This document shows, piece by piece, positions 1 to 7,055 of a DNA stretch of 12,446 nt. Numbering within the stretch: the first letter of the stretch is position 1; each line of letters begins with the position of its first letter. The DNA lies in NCBI GenBank assembly GCA_017984035.1, contig JAGOAF010000039.1, positions 1 to 12,446 of the forward strand. Direction: 5' to 3'. The notes under the pieces are model-generated. The model had not been told where the DNA came from, did not search any database, and saw nothing but the letters and a program-made list of their open reading frames with translations. Position numbers and translations under genes: made by a program. Source of the stretch: Flavobacterium sp. GTDB taxonomy: Bacteria; Bacteroidota; Bacteroidia; Flavobacteriales; Flavobacteriaceae.

Positions 1-17
1 GTTCTTACTCATATTAT

Positions 18-68
18 ATAGTTTGGCACAAATTTTGTTTTCTACTTAAATGACTCAATAGTTTGGCA
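18..68 (+). promoter_or_regulatory. Candidate promoter with an 11-bp direct repeat, upstream of the first lipoprotein gene
   Basis: The 11-mer ATAGTTTGGCA occurs at 18-28 and again at 58-68, exactly 40 bp apart. The second copy holds TAGTTTGG (59-66), one mismatch from the Bacteroidetes -7 element TAnnTTTG. A TTG lies at 35-37, giving a 21-nt spacer inside the usual 17-23 range. That would place transcription start about 40 nt before the ATG at 115. The first copy lacks an upstream TTG, so it may be an operator half or a chance repeat. The promoter call is inference from motif and spacing. Confidence 0.35.
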
Positions 69-114
69 AAACTAACTATTTTTGTAATGTGCAACAATAA
101 AAAAACCTACAGAT

Positions 115-1074
115 ATGAAAACTAATTGTATTTCTTTCCTAAAGTCCTCATTCAATTCCATAATTGGTTTTTTATGCTTTTTATTAGTTACTGCATGCGG
201 ATCGTATCAAAATAGTTCGTATTATGATACCGATGGAATTTACGGCACAACCGAAGCCGGAATGCGCAAAAGAGCTATCGATCAAGAAGCTGCTGTTGCT
301 TATCAAAATTATTTTAGCGCTCTTCAAGAGACCAAAGACACTGCTGTTGTTTTTACAGATGTAGCTAGCTACTCTTCCTATAACAACCTTGAGAATAATA
401 TTGAAGAATCAAGTTATCCGGGATGGGGAAATAATTCTCAAAATATAAATATTAACTACTACCCTGACAACTGGGGACTCGCTTTTGGTTTTAGGTATCC
501 TAATTATAGATTAGGATGGAGAAATCTTTATTATGGCGGTTATTTTCCATACAATTATTGGCACGACCCTTTCATGTCGGGTTGGGGTTTCCACAACTAC
601 TATGGATTCAATTATTATCCAAATTATTTTTGGGGATACCCAAATTACAACCCACACTATGGAGGTTCCTACTCAGAAAGATCATACAACCACACTAATA
701 GCAGAAGAGGATCAAATTACAATTCTATAAATCCGTCTGGAAGTCAAATTGGAAGAAGGGATATTCAGAATGCATCTGGTTACAGTAATAGAAGTTCGTT
801 TAACCGAACCAATTCCGCGCCTACATTTAGTAGAAATTCAAATAACTTCCAAAATCAAAATTACATTAACAATACTATTGGTAGAGCAAGACAAAGTAAC
901 TCAAACGACTCCAATACAACATCTGTTCGAAATAATAGTAGAAATAACAACTCGACAAGATCGTATAATGATAACTATACACCAACTCGTTCAATGGATA
1001 CTAATTCGTCCAATTCTGGAGGAAGTTTTGGTGGAGGAAGATCTTCAGACGGTGGAGGAAGACGTGGAGGATGA
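115..1074 (+). CDS. Tyr/Asn/Gly-rich lipoprotein of unknown function
   Basis: This 319-residue protein starts with a type II signal peptide: a hydrophobic stretch (residues 16-27) and a lipobox ending V-T-A-C, with the lipidated cysteine at residue 28. It is therefore probably anchored in an envelope membrane. I see no catalytic domain. Residues 139-184 are extremely rich in Tyr, Trp, Phe, Asn and Gly, residues 185-300 are Ser/Asn/Arg-rich low complexity, and the end is a Gly/Arg tail. Similar proteins in Flavobacteria often carry the uninformative label 'vitellogenin II precursor'; that likeness is from memory. The FadL-like gene follows after 57 nt with no terminator between them, so the two are probably co-transcribed. 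A structural or surface role is a guess. The other-frame ORFs over this gene reflect its repetitive composition. Confidence 0.85.
   Translation: MKTNCISFLKSSFNSIIGFLCFLLVTACGSYQNSSYYDTDGIYGTTEAGMRKRAIDQEAAVAYQNYFSALQETKDTAVVFTDVASYSSYNNLENNIEESSYPGWGNNSQNININYYPDNWGLAFGFRYPNYRLGWRNLYYGGYFPYNYWHDPFMSGWGFHNYYGFNYYPNYFWGYPNYNPHYGGSYSERSYNHTNSRRGSNYNSINPSGSQIGRRDIQNASGYSNRSSFNRTNSAPTFSRNSNNFQNQNYINNTIGRARQSNSNDSNTTSVRNNSRNNNSTRSYNDNYTPTRSMDTNSSNSGGSFGGGRSSDGGGRRGG
1030..1062 (+). repeat. 12-bp direct repeat coding the Gly-rich tail
   Basis: GGTGGAGGAAGA occurs at 1030-1041 and 1051-1062, within the 3' end of the first lipoprotein gene. It encodes the repeated Gly-Gly-Arg pattern of the C-terminus. 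It looks like ordinary low-complexity expansion of a coding repeat. Confidence 0.6.
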
Positions 1075-1131
1075 TACTTTTTTCTATACTCATTTTGAAT
1101 GTAGTTCGTAATAAATCACAAACCTAAAACT

Positions 1132-2634
1132 ATGAAAAAATATATATTATTACTAATAACAGGAATCACATGTGGTACGATTCAGGCACAAGAAATTAGA
1201 GATGCCTTACGATATTCACAAGACAATTTAAATGGTACGGCACGTTTTAGAGCAATGAGTGGTGCTTTTGGCGCACTTGGAGGTGATTTATCTTCCATCA
1301 ATGTCAATCCTGCTGGATCTGCTATTTTTGCTAACAATCAATTAGGTTTTACTTTAAATAATACATCCATAAAAAATAAAGCTAATTTATTTGGTGGCAC
1401 ATCTAAAGAAACAGATAATTCATCGGATTTAAATCAAGCTGGAGGTGTTTTTGTTTTTAAAAATCAGAACAAATCAAGTCACTGGAAAAAATTTTCGGTT
1501 GCAATTAATTATGAAAACACAAACAACTTAAACAACTCTATTTTTTCATCAGGTACTAATCCTACGAACTCTATTGCAAATTATTTTTTATCGTATGCTA
1601 ATGGAATACCTTTAAATGTATTGGAAGATTCCAATTATGACAAATTAAACCATGGCGCCCAACAAGCGTTTTTGGGATATCAAGGATACATTATTAACCC
1701 TGTAAATAACAATCCGTCAAACATCAAGTACAATTCTAACGTACCTTCTACTGGAAATTATTATCAAGAAAATACTATCACTACAAAAGGTTATAACGGA
1801 AAGTTGTCTTTTAACGCTGCAACATCATTTAAAGACAAATTATTTATTGGAGTAAATCTTAATTCCCATTTTATTGATTACAAACAATCCTCTCGTTTTT
1901 ACGAAGACAATGAAGCCCCATTAACATCAAATTATACCGTTTCCAGAGTGCAATTTGATAATGACTTATACTCACACGGCAACGGATTTTCATTTCAATT
2001 AGGCGCTATTGCTAAAGTTACCAAAGTACTTCGACTTGGAGTTGCATATGAATCTCCAACATGGCTTCGCATATATGATGAATTGACCCAACAATTAATT
2101 GGAGTAAGTGCTAACACAACCGAAGAATTAGCTCCTGATGTTGTAAATCCAAGGGTAACCAATTTCTACGAACCGTATAAATTACAAACTCCGAGTAAAT
2201 GGAAAGGAAGCATGGCTTATGTTTTTGGCAAAAAAGGATTAATTAGTTTTGATTATACTGTAAAGGATTATAGTAGTATTGTATTTAAACCTAAAAACGA
2301 TAGCTACTACACATTGCTAAATAGTAAAATGAATAATTTACTAAGTAGCACTACTGAATTGCACATAGGAGCTGAATATAAAATTAAAGCTTGGAGTTTG
2401 AGAGGGGGTTATCGTTCAGAAGAGAGTCCCTATAAAAACAAAATTACTATTGGTGATTTAAAAGGGTATTCTGGCGGAATCGGATATAATTTTGGCGGAA
2501 CTAAATTAGATCTTGCCTACGCTACTTTCAAAAGAGATACAAAACAAGGATTTTTTGAACAAGGCCTCACTGATAGTGCCGCTATCAATGCAAAAAACAG
2601 TACGATTACGCTAACGCTTTTATTTGAATTATAA
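1132..2634 (+). CDS. OmpP1/FadL-like outer-membrane transport protein
   Basis: This 500-residue protein has a signal peptide (residues 1-19, cleavage at IQA|QE). Near the mature N-terminus is the segment RFRAMSGAFGALGGDLSS followed by INVNPAGSA, typical of Bacteroidetes members of the OMPP1/FadL/TodX family. The remainder alternates polar and aromatic residues as in an outer-membrane beta-barrel, and the chain ends in a short hydrophobic strand (TLTLLFEL). FadL of E. coli takes up long-chain fatty acids. Bacteroidetes relatives are often called 'hemin receptor' without direct proof, so the substrate here is unknown. The gene follows the lipoprotein gene closely and ends at the terminator at 2660-2692, suggesting a two-gene unit. 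The family call is firm; the substrate cannot be read from the sequence. Confidence 0.88.
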   Translation: MKKYILLLITGITCGTIQAQEIRDALRYSQDNLNGTARFRAMSGAFGALGGDLSSINVNPAGSAIFANNQLGFTLNNTSIKNKANLFGGTSKETDNSSDLNQAGGVFVFKNQNKSSHWKKFSVAINYENTNNLNNSIFSSGTNPTNSIANYFLSYANGIPLNVLEDSNYDKLNHGAQQAFLGYQGYIINPVNNNPSNIKYNSNVPSTGNYYQENTITTKGYNGKLSFNAATSFKDKLFIGVNLNSHFIDYKQSSRFYEDNEAPLTSNYTVSRVQFDNDLYSHGNGFSFQLGAIAKVTKVLRLGVAYESPTWLRIYDELTQQLIGVSANTTEELAPDVVNPRVTNFYEPYKLQTPSKWKGSMAYVFGKKGLISFDYTVKDYSSIVFKPKNDSYYTLLNSKMNNLLSSTTELHIGAEYKIKAWSLRGGYRSEESPYKNKITIGDLKGYSGGIGYNFGGTKLDLAYATFKRDTKQGFFEQGLTDSAAINAKNSTITLTLLFEL

Positions 2635-2659
2635 CTTCTTACAAATAGAATATACTAAT

Positions 2660-2692
2660 AACATCTTGTCCAATAAACAAGATGTTTTTTTT
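2660..2692 (+). terminator. Rho-independent terminator after the FadL-like gene
   Basis: A perfect 10-bp stem, AACATCTTGT (2660-2669) with ACAAGATGTT (2677-2686), closes a 7-nt loop and runs directly into a T tract ending at 2692. It sits 26 nt after the stop codon of the FadL-like gene and ends that transcript. Confidence 0.88.
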
Positions 2693-2765
2693 AGCCCTGA
2701 TGGAAGCGAAAATCCTCCCGATTTTTCTTGGGGAGATTGAAGCGTACAGCAGGAGTAAACGCCAT
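2693..2765 (+). ncRNA. Structured intergenic element, possible Flavobacteria-type conserved RNA
   Basis: After the terminator and before the rimO promoter is a GC-richer stretch with internal structure. An outer helix can form between CCTG (2696-2699) and CAGG (2750-2753). An inner hairpin pairs AATC-TCCC (2711-2719, one bulged C) with GGGAGATT (2731-2738) around an 11-nt loop. The two helices are joined by an internal loop whose strands both read GAAGCG (2703-2708 and 2739-2744), suggesting tandem G-A pairs. From memory the pattern AGCCCTGAT...GAAGCG...GAAGCG...AGCAGGA recurs between genes in Flavobacteria. It may correspond to the Rfam Flavo-1 motif, but I could not check this. The strand is assumed from the form I remember. 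Confidence 0.5.
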
Positions 2766-2780
2766 AAAAAAACGAAAGGT

Positions 2781-2812
2781 TTGTGCTCCTAAAAATAAAA
2801 AACGTAATTTTG
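2781..2812 (+). promoter_or_regulatory. rimO promoter (TTG-N21-TAATTTTG)
   Basis: TTG at 2781-2783 and an exact TAnnTTTG match, TAATTTTG, at 2805-2812 are separated by 21 nt, within the Bacteroidetes sigma-factor range. Transcription would start near 2818, leaving a leader of about 25-28 nt before the rimO ATG at 2845. No Shine-Dalgarno sequence is seen in the leader, as is normal for the phylum. Confidence 0.7.
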
Positions 2813-2844
2813 CCGACCTTTCAAACTATTGAAAACTTACTACT

Positions 2845-4158
2845 ATGAGAACGAAGTCTTTAAAGAAAAATAAAATCAATGTCATCACCCTTGGCTGTTC
2901 TAAAAATATTTATGACAGTGAAGTACTGATGGGGCAGCTTCGTGCTAGCGGTAAAGAAGTAGCTCACGAGGCACCTGAGGCAGAAGAAGGTAATATTATT
3001 GTAATCAACACTTGTGGATTTATTGATAATGCCAAGGCTGAATCAGTAAACATGATATTAGAATATGCCGATAAAAAAGAACGTGGATTAGTAGATAAAG
3101 TTTTTGTAACTGGATGCCTTTCAGAACGTTATCGTCCTGATTTAGAAAAAGAAATTCCGAATGTAGATCAATTTTTTGGGACGACCGAATTACCTCAACT
3201 TTTAAAAGCATTAGGAGCTGATTATAAACACGAGCTTTTAGGTGAACGGTTAACTACAACGCCAAAAAATTATGCGTATTTAAAAATAGCCGAAGGCTGC
3301 GATCGACCTTGTAGTTTTTGTGCAATCCCATTAATGCGAGGCAAACACGTTTCGCAACCTATAGAAAAATTAGTTAAAGAAGCAGAAGGTTTGGCGCGAG
3401 ACGGAGTTAAAGAACTCATTTTGATTGCCCAAGACTTAACCTATTACGGTCTTGACATATACAAAAAAAGAAACCTGGCCGAGTTATTAGAAGCTTTAGT
3501 AAAGGTAGAAGGAATTGAATGGATCCGTTTACATTATGCCTTCCCTACTGGTTTCCCGATGGACGTTTTGGAGATCATGAAACGTGAGCCAAAGATTTGT
3601 AATTATATCGACATTCCATTACAACACATTTCTGATTCCATCTTAAAATCAATGAAACGTGGGACAACTCAAGCTAAAACCACTCAATTGTTAAAAGATT
3701 TCAGAGCTGCAGTTCCGGGTATGGCCATTAGAACGACTTTAATTGTGGGTTATCCAGGTGAAACTCAAGAAGATTTTGAAATTTTGAAAGATTTTGTACA
3801 AGAAATGAAGTTTGATCGAATGGGTTGTTTTGCTTATTCACACGAAGAAAATACTTCTGCTTATGTGTTAGAAGACGATGTTCCTGATACAGTAAAACAA
3901 GAACGCGCCAATGAGATTATGGAATTACAATCGCAAATCTCATGGGATTTGAACCAAGAAAAAATTGGTCAAACGTTCAAATGTATTATTGACCGAAAAG
4001 AAGGTGGTCATTTTATAGGTCGTACCGAATTTGACAGTCCTGATGTTGATAACGAAGTTTTGATTGACGCCTCCAAACATTATTTAAAAACGGGTGATTT
4101 TACTACTATTAAAATTACGGATGCCACTGAATTTGATTTGTATGGCGAACCTGTATAA
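2845..4158 (+). CDS. rimO: Ribosomal protein S12 methylthiotransferase RimO
   Basis: RimO is a radical SAM enzyme that adds a methylthio group to the beta-carbon of a conserved aspartate in ribosomal protein S12. The 437-residue length is normal. The N-terminal MTTase domain shows the three ligands of the auxiliary Fe-S cluster: C18 (in LGCSKN), C57 (in NTCGF) and C91 (in TGCLSERY). The radical SAM CX3CX2C motif is C152-C156-C159 (CDRPCSFC). The C-terminal TRAM domain covers about residues 373-437. LGCSKN with D/SE, and the DIPLQH segment, fit RimO better than the tRNA enzyme MiaB. The start at 2845 sits just below a good promoter. The gene appears to have its own transcript, set apart from the upstream pair by a terminator. 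Confidence 0.96.
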   Translation: MRTKSLKKNKINVITLGCSKNIYDSEVLMGQLRASGKEVAHEAPEAEEGNIIVINTCGFIDNAKAESVNMILEYADKKERGLVDKVFVTGCLSERYRPDLEKEIPNVDQFFGTTELPQLLKALGADYKHELLGERLTTTPKNYAYLKIAEGCDRPCSFCAIPLMRGKHVSQPIEKLVKEAEGLARDGVKELILIAQDLTYYGLDIYKKRNLAELLEALVKVEGIEWIRLHYAFPTGFPMDVLEIMKREPKICNYIDIPLQHISDSILKSMKRGTTQAKTTQLLKDFRAAVPGMAIRTTLIVGYPGETQEDFEILKDFVQEMKFDRMGCFAYSHEENTSAYVLEDDVPDTVKQERANEIMELQSQISWDLNQEKIGQTFKCIIDRKEGGHFIGRTEFDSPDVDNEVLIDASKHYLKTGDFTTIKITDATEFDLYGEPV

Positions 4159-4182
4159 GTTAATTTCTTTTTTTTATATTTG
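4151..4182 (+). promoter_or_regulatory. Candidate promoter of the small exported protein / amidase pair
   Basis: TATATTTG at 4175-4182 matches TAnnTTTG exactly and lies 29 nt before the ATG at 4212. The only upstream -33 candidate at suitable spacing is CTG at 4151-4153 (21 nt), a weak match inside the end of rimO. There is no terminator after rimO, so read-through from rimO may also supply this pair. Confidence 0.45.
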
Positions 4183-4211
4183 ACTCAAAATTAATTCATT
4201 GGCCATTCATT

Positions 4212-4709
4212 ATGAAAAAAATAGTTTCTATCATTAGTATTCTTTTTTTATTATTTACATGTCCTAGCGCTTTTGCTCAATATGGCGGTTATGGTAATAG
4301 CTATGGTGGCTACGGAGGTAGCAATGGTTATAATGGAAGAATAAGTCAAATGGGAGGCATGGGCGGAATGAATCAGCACCAAGAAAAGCCTAAAGAAATT
4401 CCTGTAGAAGTAACCGTTGGGAAAATTATGGAACAATTAAAACCCGAATTACAACTGGATGCACTTCAAGAAATTGCTGTAGCAAACATTCTAACTGCAA
4501 GTATTAAGTCACAAGGAGCAATTATCAAACAAGAGATAAGCCAAGATGATAAGGTTAAAGAAATTCAAACATTATCAGATCTTACTGATGCCAAAATAAA
4601 GCAGTTATTAACGCAAACTCAAAAAGAGAAATACAAGGCAATGCAAGAGGATGCTAAAAATCCTAAAAAAATGAAGAAAAAAAAGAAAGATAGCACCGAT
4701 TCTAATTAA
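4212..4709 (+). CDS. Small exported Gly/Tyr-rich protein with CpxP/Spy-like helical region
   Basis: This 165-residue protein has a signal peptide (residues 1-22, cleavage at AFA|Q). Next is a flexible segment of Gly/Tyr/Ser/Asn repeats (YGGYGNSYGGYGG, about 24-53) with Met-Gly clusters. Residues about 60-150 are predicted mostly helical. The stretch LTDAKIKQLLTQTQKEKYKAM resembles the LTxxQ helices of periplasmic CpxP/Spy-like proteins and their Bacteroidetes relatives. The C-terminus is a lysine run followed by a short acidic/Ser tail. The resemblance is by pattern only. It could be a periplasmic chaperone or stress sensor, or simply a helical envelope protein. The amidase gene begins 14 nt after its stop, so the two are surely co-transcribed and may share a cell-wall or envelope role. 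The C17 in the signal peptide has no proper lipobox before it. Confidence 0.85.
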   Translation: MKKIVSIISILFLLFTCPSAFAQYGGYGNSYGGYGGSNGYNGRISQMGGMGGMNQHQEKPKEIPVEVTVGKIMEQLKPELQLDALQEIAVANILTASIKSQGAIIKQEISQDDKVKEIQTLSDLTDAKIKQLLTQTQKEKYKAMQEDAKNPKKMKKKKKDSTDSN

Positions 4710-4723
4710 TCTTTATTAACGGC

Positions 4724-5527
4724 ATGAAACCCCTTTTGTACGCAATTCTTGGATTAACTATTATTAGTTCTTGTACTACAAATCCTTATAGATTAAGTAG
4801 TAAATCCTATAAAAAACAATTGAAGGTATTCCAAAAAACAATTGGCAATACAAGTTCAAAACCCCTTCAAAACGGGAGTAATCCCAAATGGATAAGTACC
4901 GTAAATTTCAATCTTCGAAAACCTAATTTTGTGGTAATTCACCATACCGCTCAAGATTCTTTACAACAAACATTAAAAACATTTACTCTGACCAAAACAC
5001 AAGTAAGTGCACATTATGTAATTAGCGATGACGGCACTGTAGTACAAATGCTCAATGATTATTTACGTGCTTGGCATGGTGGCAATGCGAGTTGGGGAAA
5101 AAATACAGATATCAATTCCGCTTCTATTGGCATTGAGTTAGATAACAACGGTATAGAGCCTTTTTCGGAAGCACAAATTAATAGCTTGTTAGCTTTATTG
5201 AATCGAATAAAAAAAGACTACAACATTCCTACTGCAAATATTATTGCCCATTCTGATATAGCGCCCTCAAGAAAGTCAGATCCAAGTACTTTGTTTCCTT
5301 GGAAAAATCTAGCAGAGTTAGGCTTTGGATTTTGGCCTGAAGACCAATTAGAAAAAGCTCCTGATTATTTTAATGTGGAACAAGCCTTACGAATTATTGG
5401 TTATAATACTCAAAATCTTTCTTCGGCTATTAAAGCATTTAAACTGCACTATATTCAAACCGAAGTTGATGACATACTTGACGAAAAAACCATCAATACC
5501 CTCTATTCTATTTACAAGAAACAATAA
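4724..5527 (+). CDS. N-acetylmuramoyl-L-alanine amidase, AmiD-like lipoprotein (Amidase_2)
   Basis: This enzyme should cut the amide bond between N-acetylmuramic acid and L-alanine in peptidoglycan or its fragments. The 267-residue chain has a lipoprotein signal ending I-S-S-C, with lipidated C17. An Amidase_2 domain spans about residues 65-205. The expected zinc ligands are visible: H73 (in VIHHTA), H176 (in IAHSDIAP) and D186 in the K-S-D-P motif, with K184 at the position of the catalytic-site lysine of AmpD-type enzymes. Residues about 213-267 form a small helical peptidoglycan-binding-like domain. Size, lipid anchor and domain order match E. coli AmiD better than cytosolic AmpD. It is the second gene of a unit with the small exported protein and is followed by a strong terminator. 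A substrate preference for 1,6-anhydro or intact muropeptides cannot be read. Confidence 0.92.
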   Translation: MKPLLYAILGLTIISSCTTNPYRLSSKSYKKQLKVFQKTIGNTSSKPLQNGSNPKWISTVNFNLRKPNFVVIHHTAQDSLQQTLKTFTLTKTQVSAHYVISDDGTVVQMLNDYLRAWHGGNASWGKNTDINSASIGIELDNNGIEPFSEAQINSLLALLNRIKKDYNIPTANIIAHSDIAPSRKSDPSTLFPWKNLAELGFGFWPEDQLEKAPDYFNVEQALRIIGYNTQNLSSAIKAFKLHYIQTEVDDILDEKTINTLYSIYKKQ

Positions 5528-5566
5528 AAAAACTGCTCAAATACATTTCGTATCTGAGCAGTTTTT
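5528..5566. terminator. Bidirectional terminator between amidase and porin genes
   Basis: AAAAACTGCTCA (5528-5539) pairs perfectly with TGAGCAGTTTTT (5555-5566). The loop itself can form a short ATAC/GTAT helix (5541-5544 with 5550-5553). The A tract on the left and T tract on the right give a U-run in both directions. It therefore serves the amidase gene (plus, ending 5527) and the converging porin gene (minus, ending 5605). Confidence 0.9.
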
Positions 5567-5604
5567 CACTATTTAAAACAAACTATTTTTTTAGCAATTC
5601 CCTA

Positions 5605-6594
5605 TTAAAAACCATATACCATGGCTAGAGCAAATTGGGAAGCTGATTTTGTAGGATTTCCATTTGAAGTAGAAAAACTATCTTCTGAAGCATTATCCAA
5701 TCTAATTTCAGGAATAAAAGTCAATCCACCCGATTTTAAATTAGCTGATAATGTAAAAGCAGAAACTGAAATATCTTCTGTTTTAGATTTAAATGATTCT
5801 GCACGCAATCCTAATCCGAAAGAGTCAGAAATCGAAACTGAAGGATACAGTGCAATTCCAGAATAACCAGAACCACTTTCAACTCCAGAATAATCTGCAG
5901 CATTTAGTCCCAATTTGAATTTTGGTGTCAATTGGTAAGCCGCAGTTAAATCAACAATAGTTCCGCTTTCAGAACCTGATAACAAGTTAAAATAAGCTGT
6001 AAATCCTTCTGCAGGAGTTACTGATAATTGTGCTCCAAAAGCATTCAGGCCAAACTCAGGTGTCGCTGCATAAGTATTCCATTGGTCATTAAACAATCCA
6101 ACCATTAATCCTACTTTACTAGATACTGCATAATTAGCTTTAATACCCGCATTTTGAAAGGGACCTGTTGTAAACAAATACGAAGTCGAATAATGAAAAT
6201 TAGCCAAAGGAGAAATTACCTCATACCCAATAAAAGTTCCCATATAACCTGCAGTCAAACTTAACTTTTCTGAAGCCGCATAGGTTGCATATAAATTTTG
6301 AATATGGAAAGATTGTCCGTCAACATCAGGAATTGATTGTCCAGCTCCTCTTGGACCAAAAGAAACTTCACCAACAAAAGATGTTTTCCCTGTTTTCTTT
6401 TTCAAAACCACATCGATCATTCCTAAAGAAACCGAGTTATGGTCAGTCGCAAAACTTGTTGGAATATTAGCAGTTTTAGCAAAATCATATTTCCAGTATG
6501 CATCAGCAGAACCTGAAATTTCTAATGGAGTGTCTTGTGCAAATGCAAATGTACTTGTTAGTACTACGGCTAAAGTGGCAATTACTTTTTTCAT
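5605..6594 (-). CDS. Outer-membrane beta-barrel porin, BBP2/OmpL-like
   Basis: This 329-residue protein has a clear signal peptide (residues 1-19, FAFA|QD). The mature chain alternates hydrophobic and polar residues in strands throughout and ends in a strand with a terminal Phe (VYGF), the usual outer-membrane barrel signature. The segment GYMGTFIGYEVISPLANFHY followed by STSYLFTTGPFQNAG is characteristic of the putative beta-barrel porin-2 (OmpL-like, BBP2) family in Bacteroidetes. Such porins are sometimes next to ammonium transporter and PII genes, but none is in view here. The gene has its own promoter at 6685-6718 with a leader of about 85 nt and ends at the bidirectional terminator. It looks monocistronic. 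Substrate is unknown. Confidence 0.87.
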   Translation of the reverse strand: MKKVIATLAVVLTSTFAFAQDTPLEISGSADAYWKYDFAKTANIPTSFATDHNSVSLGMIDVVLKKKTGKTSFVGEVSFGPRGAGQSIPDVDGQSFHIQNLYATYAASEKLSLTAGYMGTFIGYEVISPLANFHYSTSYLFTTGPFQNAGIKANYAVSSKVGLMVGLFNDQWNTYAATPEFGLNAFGAQLSVTPAEGFTAYFNLLSGSESGTIVDLTAAYQLTPKFKLGLNAADYSGVESGSGYSGIALYPSVSISDSFGLGLRAESFKSKTEDISVSAFTLSANLKSGGLTFIPEIRLDNASEDSFSTSNGNPTKSASQFALAMVYGF

Positions 6595-6684
6595 GTTTAA
6601 TCGATTTTAATTTACTTTTTAATTAATTTAAGAAATCGAGAATTAGTTCCTTTTAAAAGGTTAAATTATTTCTCTTTCTTGGAA

Positions 6685-6718
6685 CAAAACTATAAACTTT
6701 TATCAACGAAAAAGACAA
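6685..6718 (-). promoter_or_regulatory. Porin promoter (TTG-N23-TAGTTTTG)
   Basis: On the minus strand TAGTTTTG (6692-6685) matches TAnnTTTG exactly, and TTG (6718-6716) lies 23 nt upstream, at the upper limit of the normal spacer. Transcription would begin near 6680, giving an AU-rich leader of about 85 nt before the porin ATG. Confidence 0.65.
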
Positions 6719-7006
6719 AACGATACATTTTATTCATTAAAATGGTCATTTTTATGAAATTCAAAATAAAATTCACAAAAAATATTGATTTACAATTCAA
6801 AATAGTATTTAAATGTAGTATTAACAATGATTAAAAAACAAATACCCTACTTTTTAATAGGTTAATATAATTTTTTACATAAAATAACACACGAATAAAT
6901 ACTAAATTAAACTATAAAAATATTTACCCCCTAAAAAAATAGGGGTTAACAAAAAAAAAATAAATTTAAATTTATAACCGGGTAGTAATTACTTTTCATA
7001 CTATAT

Positions 7007-7034
7007 AAAAAAAACCACCTATTTAAGGTGGTTT
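7007..7034 (-). terminator. Terminator of the acyl-CoA carboxylase operon
   Basis: AAACCACCT (7012-7020) pairs with AGGTGGTTT (7026-7034) in a 9-bp stem with a 5-nt loop. Read on the minus strand, the stem is followed by a run of eight U residues (7014-7007). It lies 21 nt after the stop codon of the carboxyltransferase gene. Confidence 0.87.
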
Positions 7035-7055
7035 CATATTGACAATTCAATTCAA

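Larger units (their letters stand above)
6595..7055. other. 461-bp AT-rich intergenic region with a GC-armed inverted repeat
   Basis: No credible gene is seen on either strand. The right end holds the carboxylase operon terminator (7007-7034) and the left end holds the porin promoter (6685-6718). Between them the DNA is very AT-rich with many A tracts. The one feature that stands out is CCCCTA (6928-6933) facing TAGGGG (6940-6945) across six A residues. An alternative register pairs TTACCCC with GGGGTTAA. It is not followed by a convincing T run on either strand, so a protein-binding site is more likely than a terminator. Confidence 0.6.

Noticed and set aside
749..1111. 120-codon plus-strand ORF overlapping the first lipoprotein gene in another frame
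   Set aside because: It lies over the repetitive Ser/Asn/Gly coding region of a gene with a clear lipoprotein signal and runs past its end by chance. It has no recognisable domain, and its Ile/Thr/Glu composition fits a frame-shifted reading of AAT/ACA-rich DNA.
2660..2692. Hairpin as part of a riboswitch for rimO
   Set aside because: The hairpin plus T tract is a complete terminator close to the end of the FadL-like gene, and rimO has its own promoter further downstream.
5621..5866. 81-codon plus-strand ORF just after the amidase terminator
   Set aside because: It is antisense to the 3' part of the porin gene, lacks a promoter, and has no recognisable domain.
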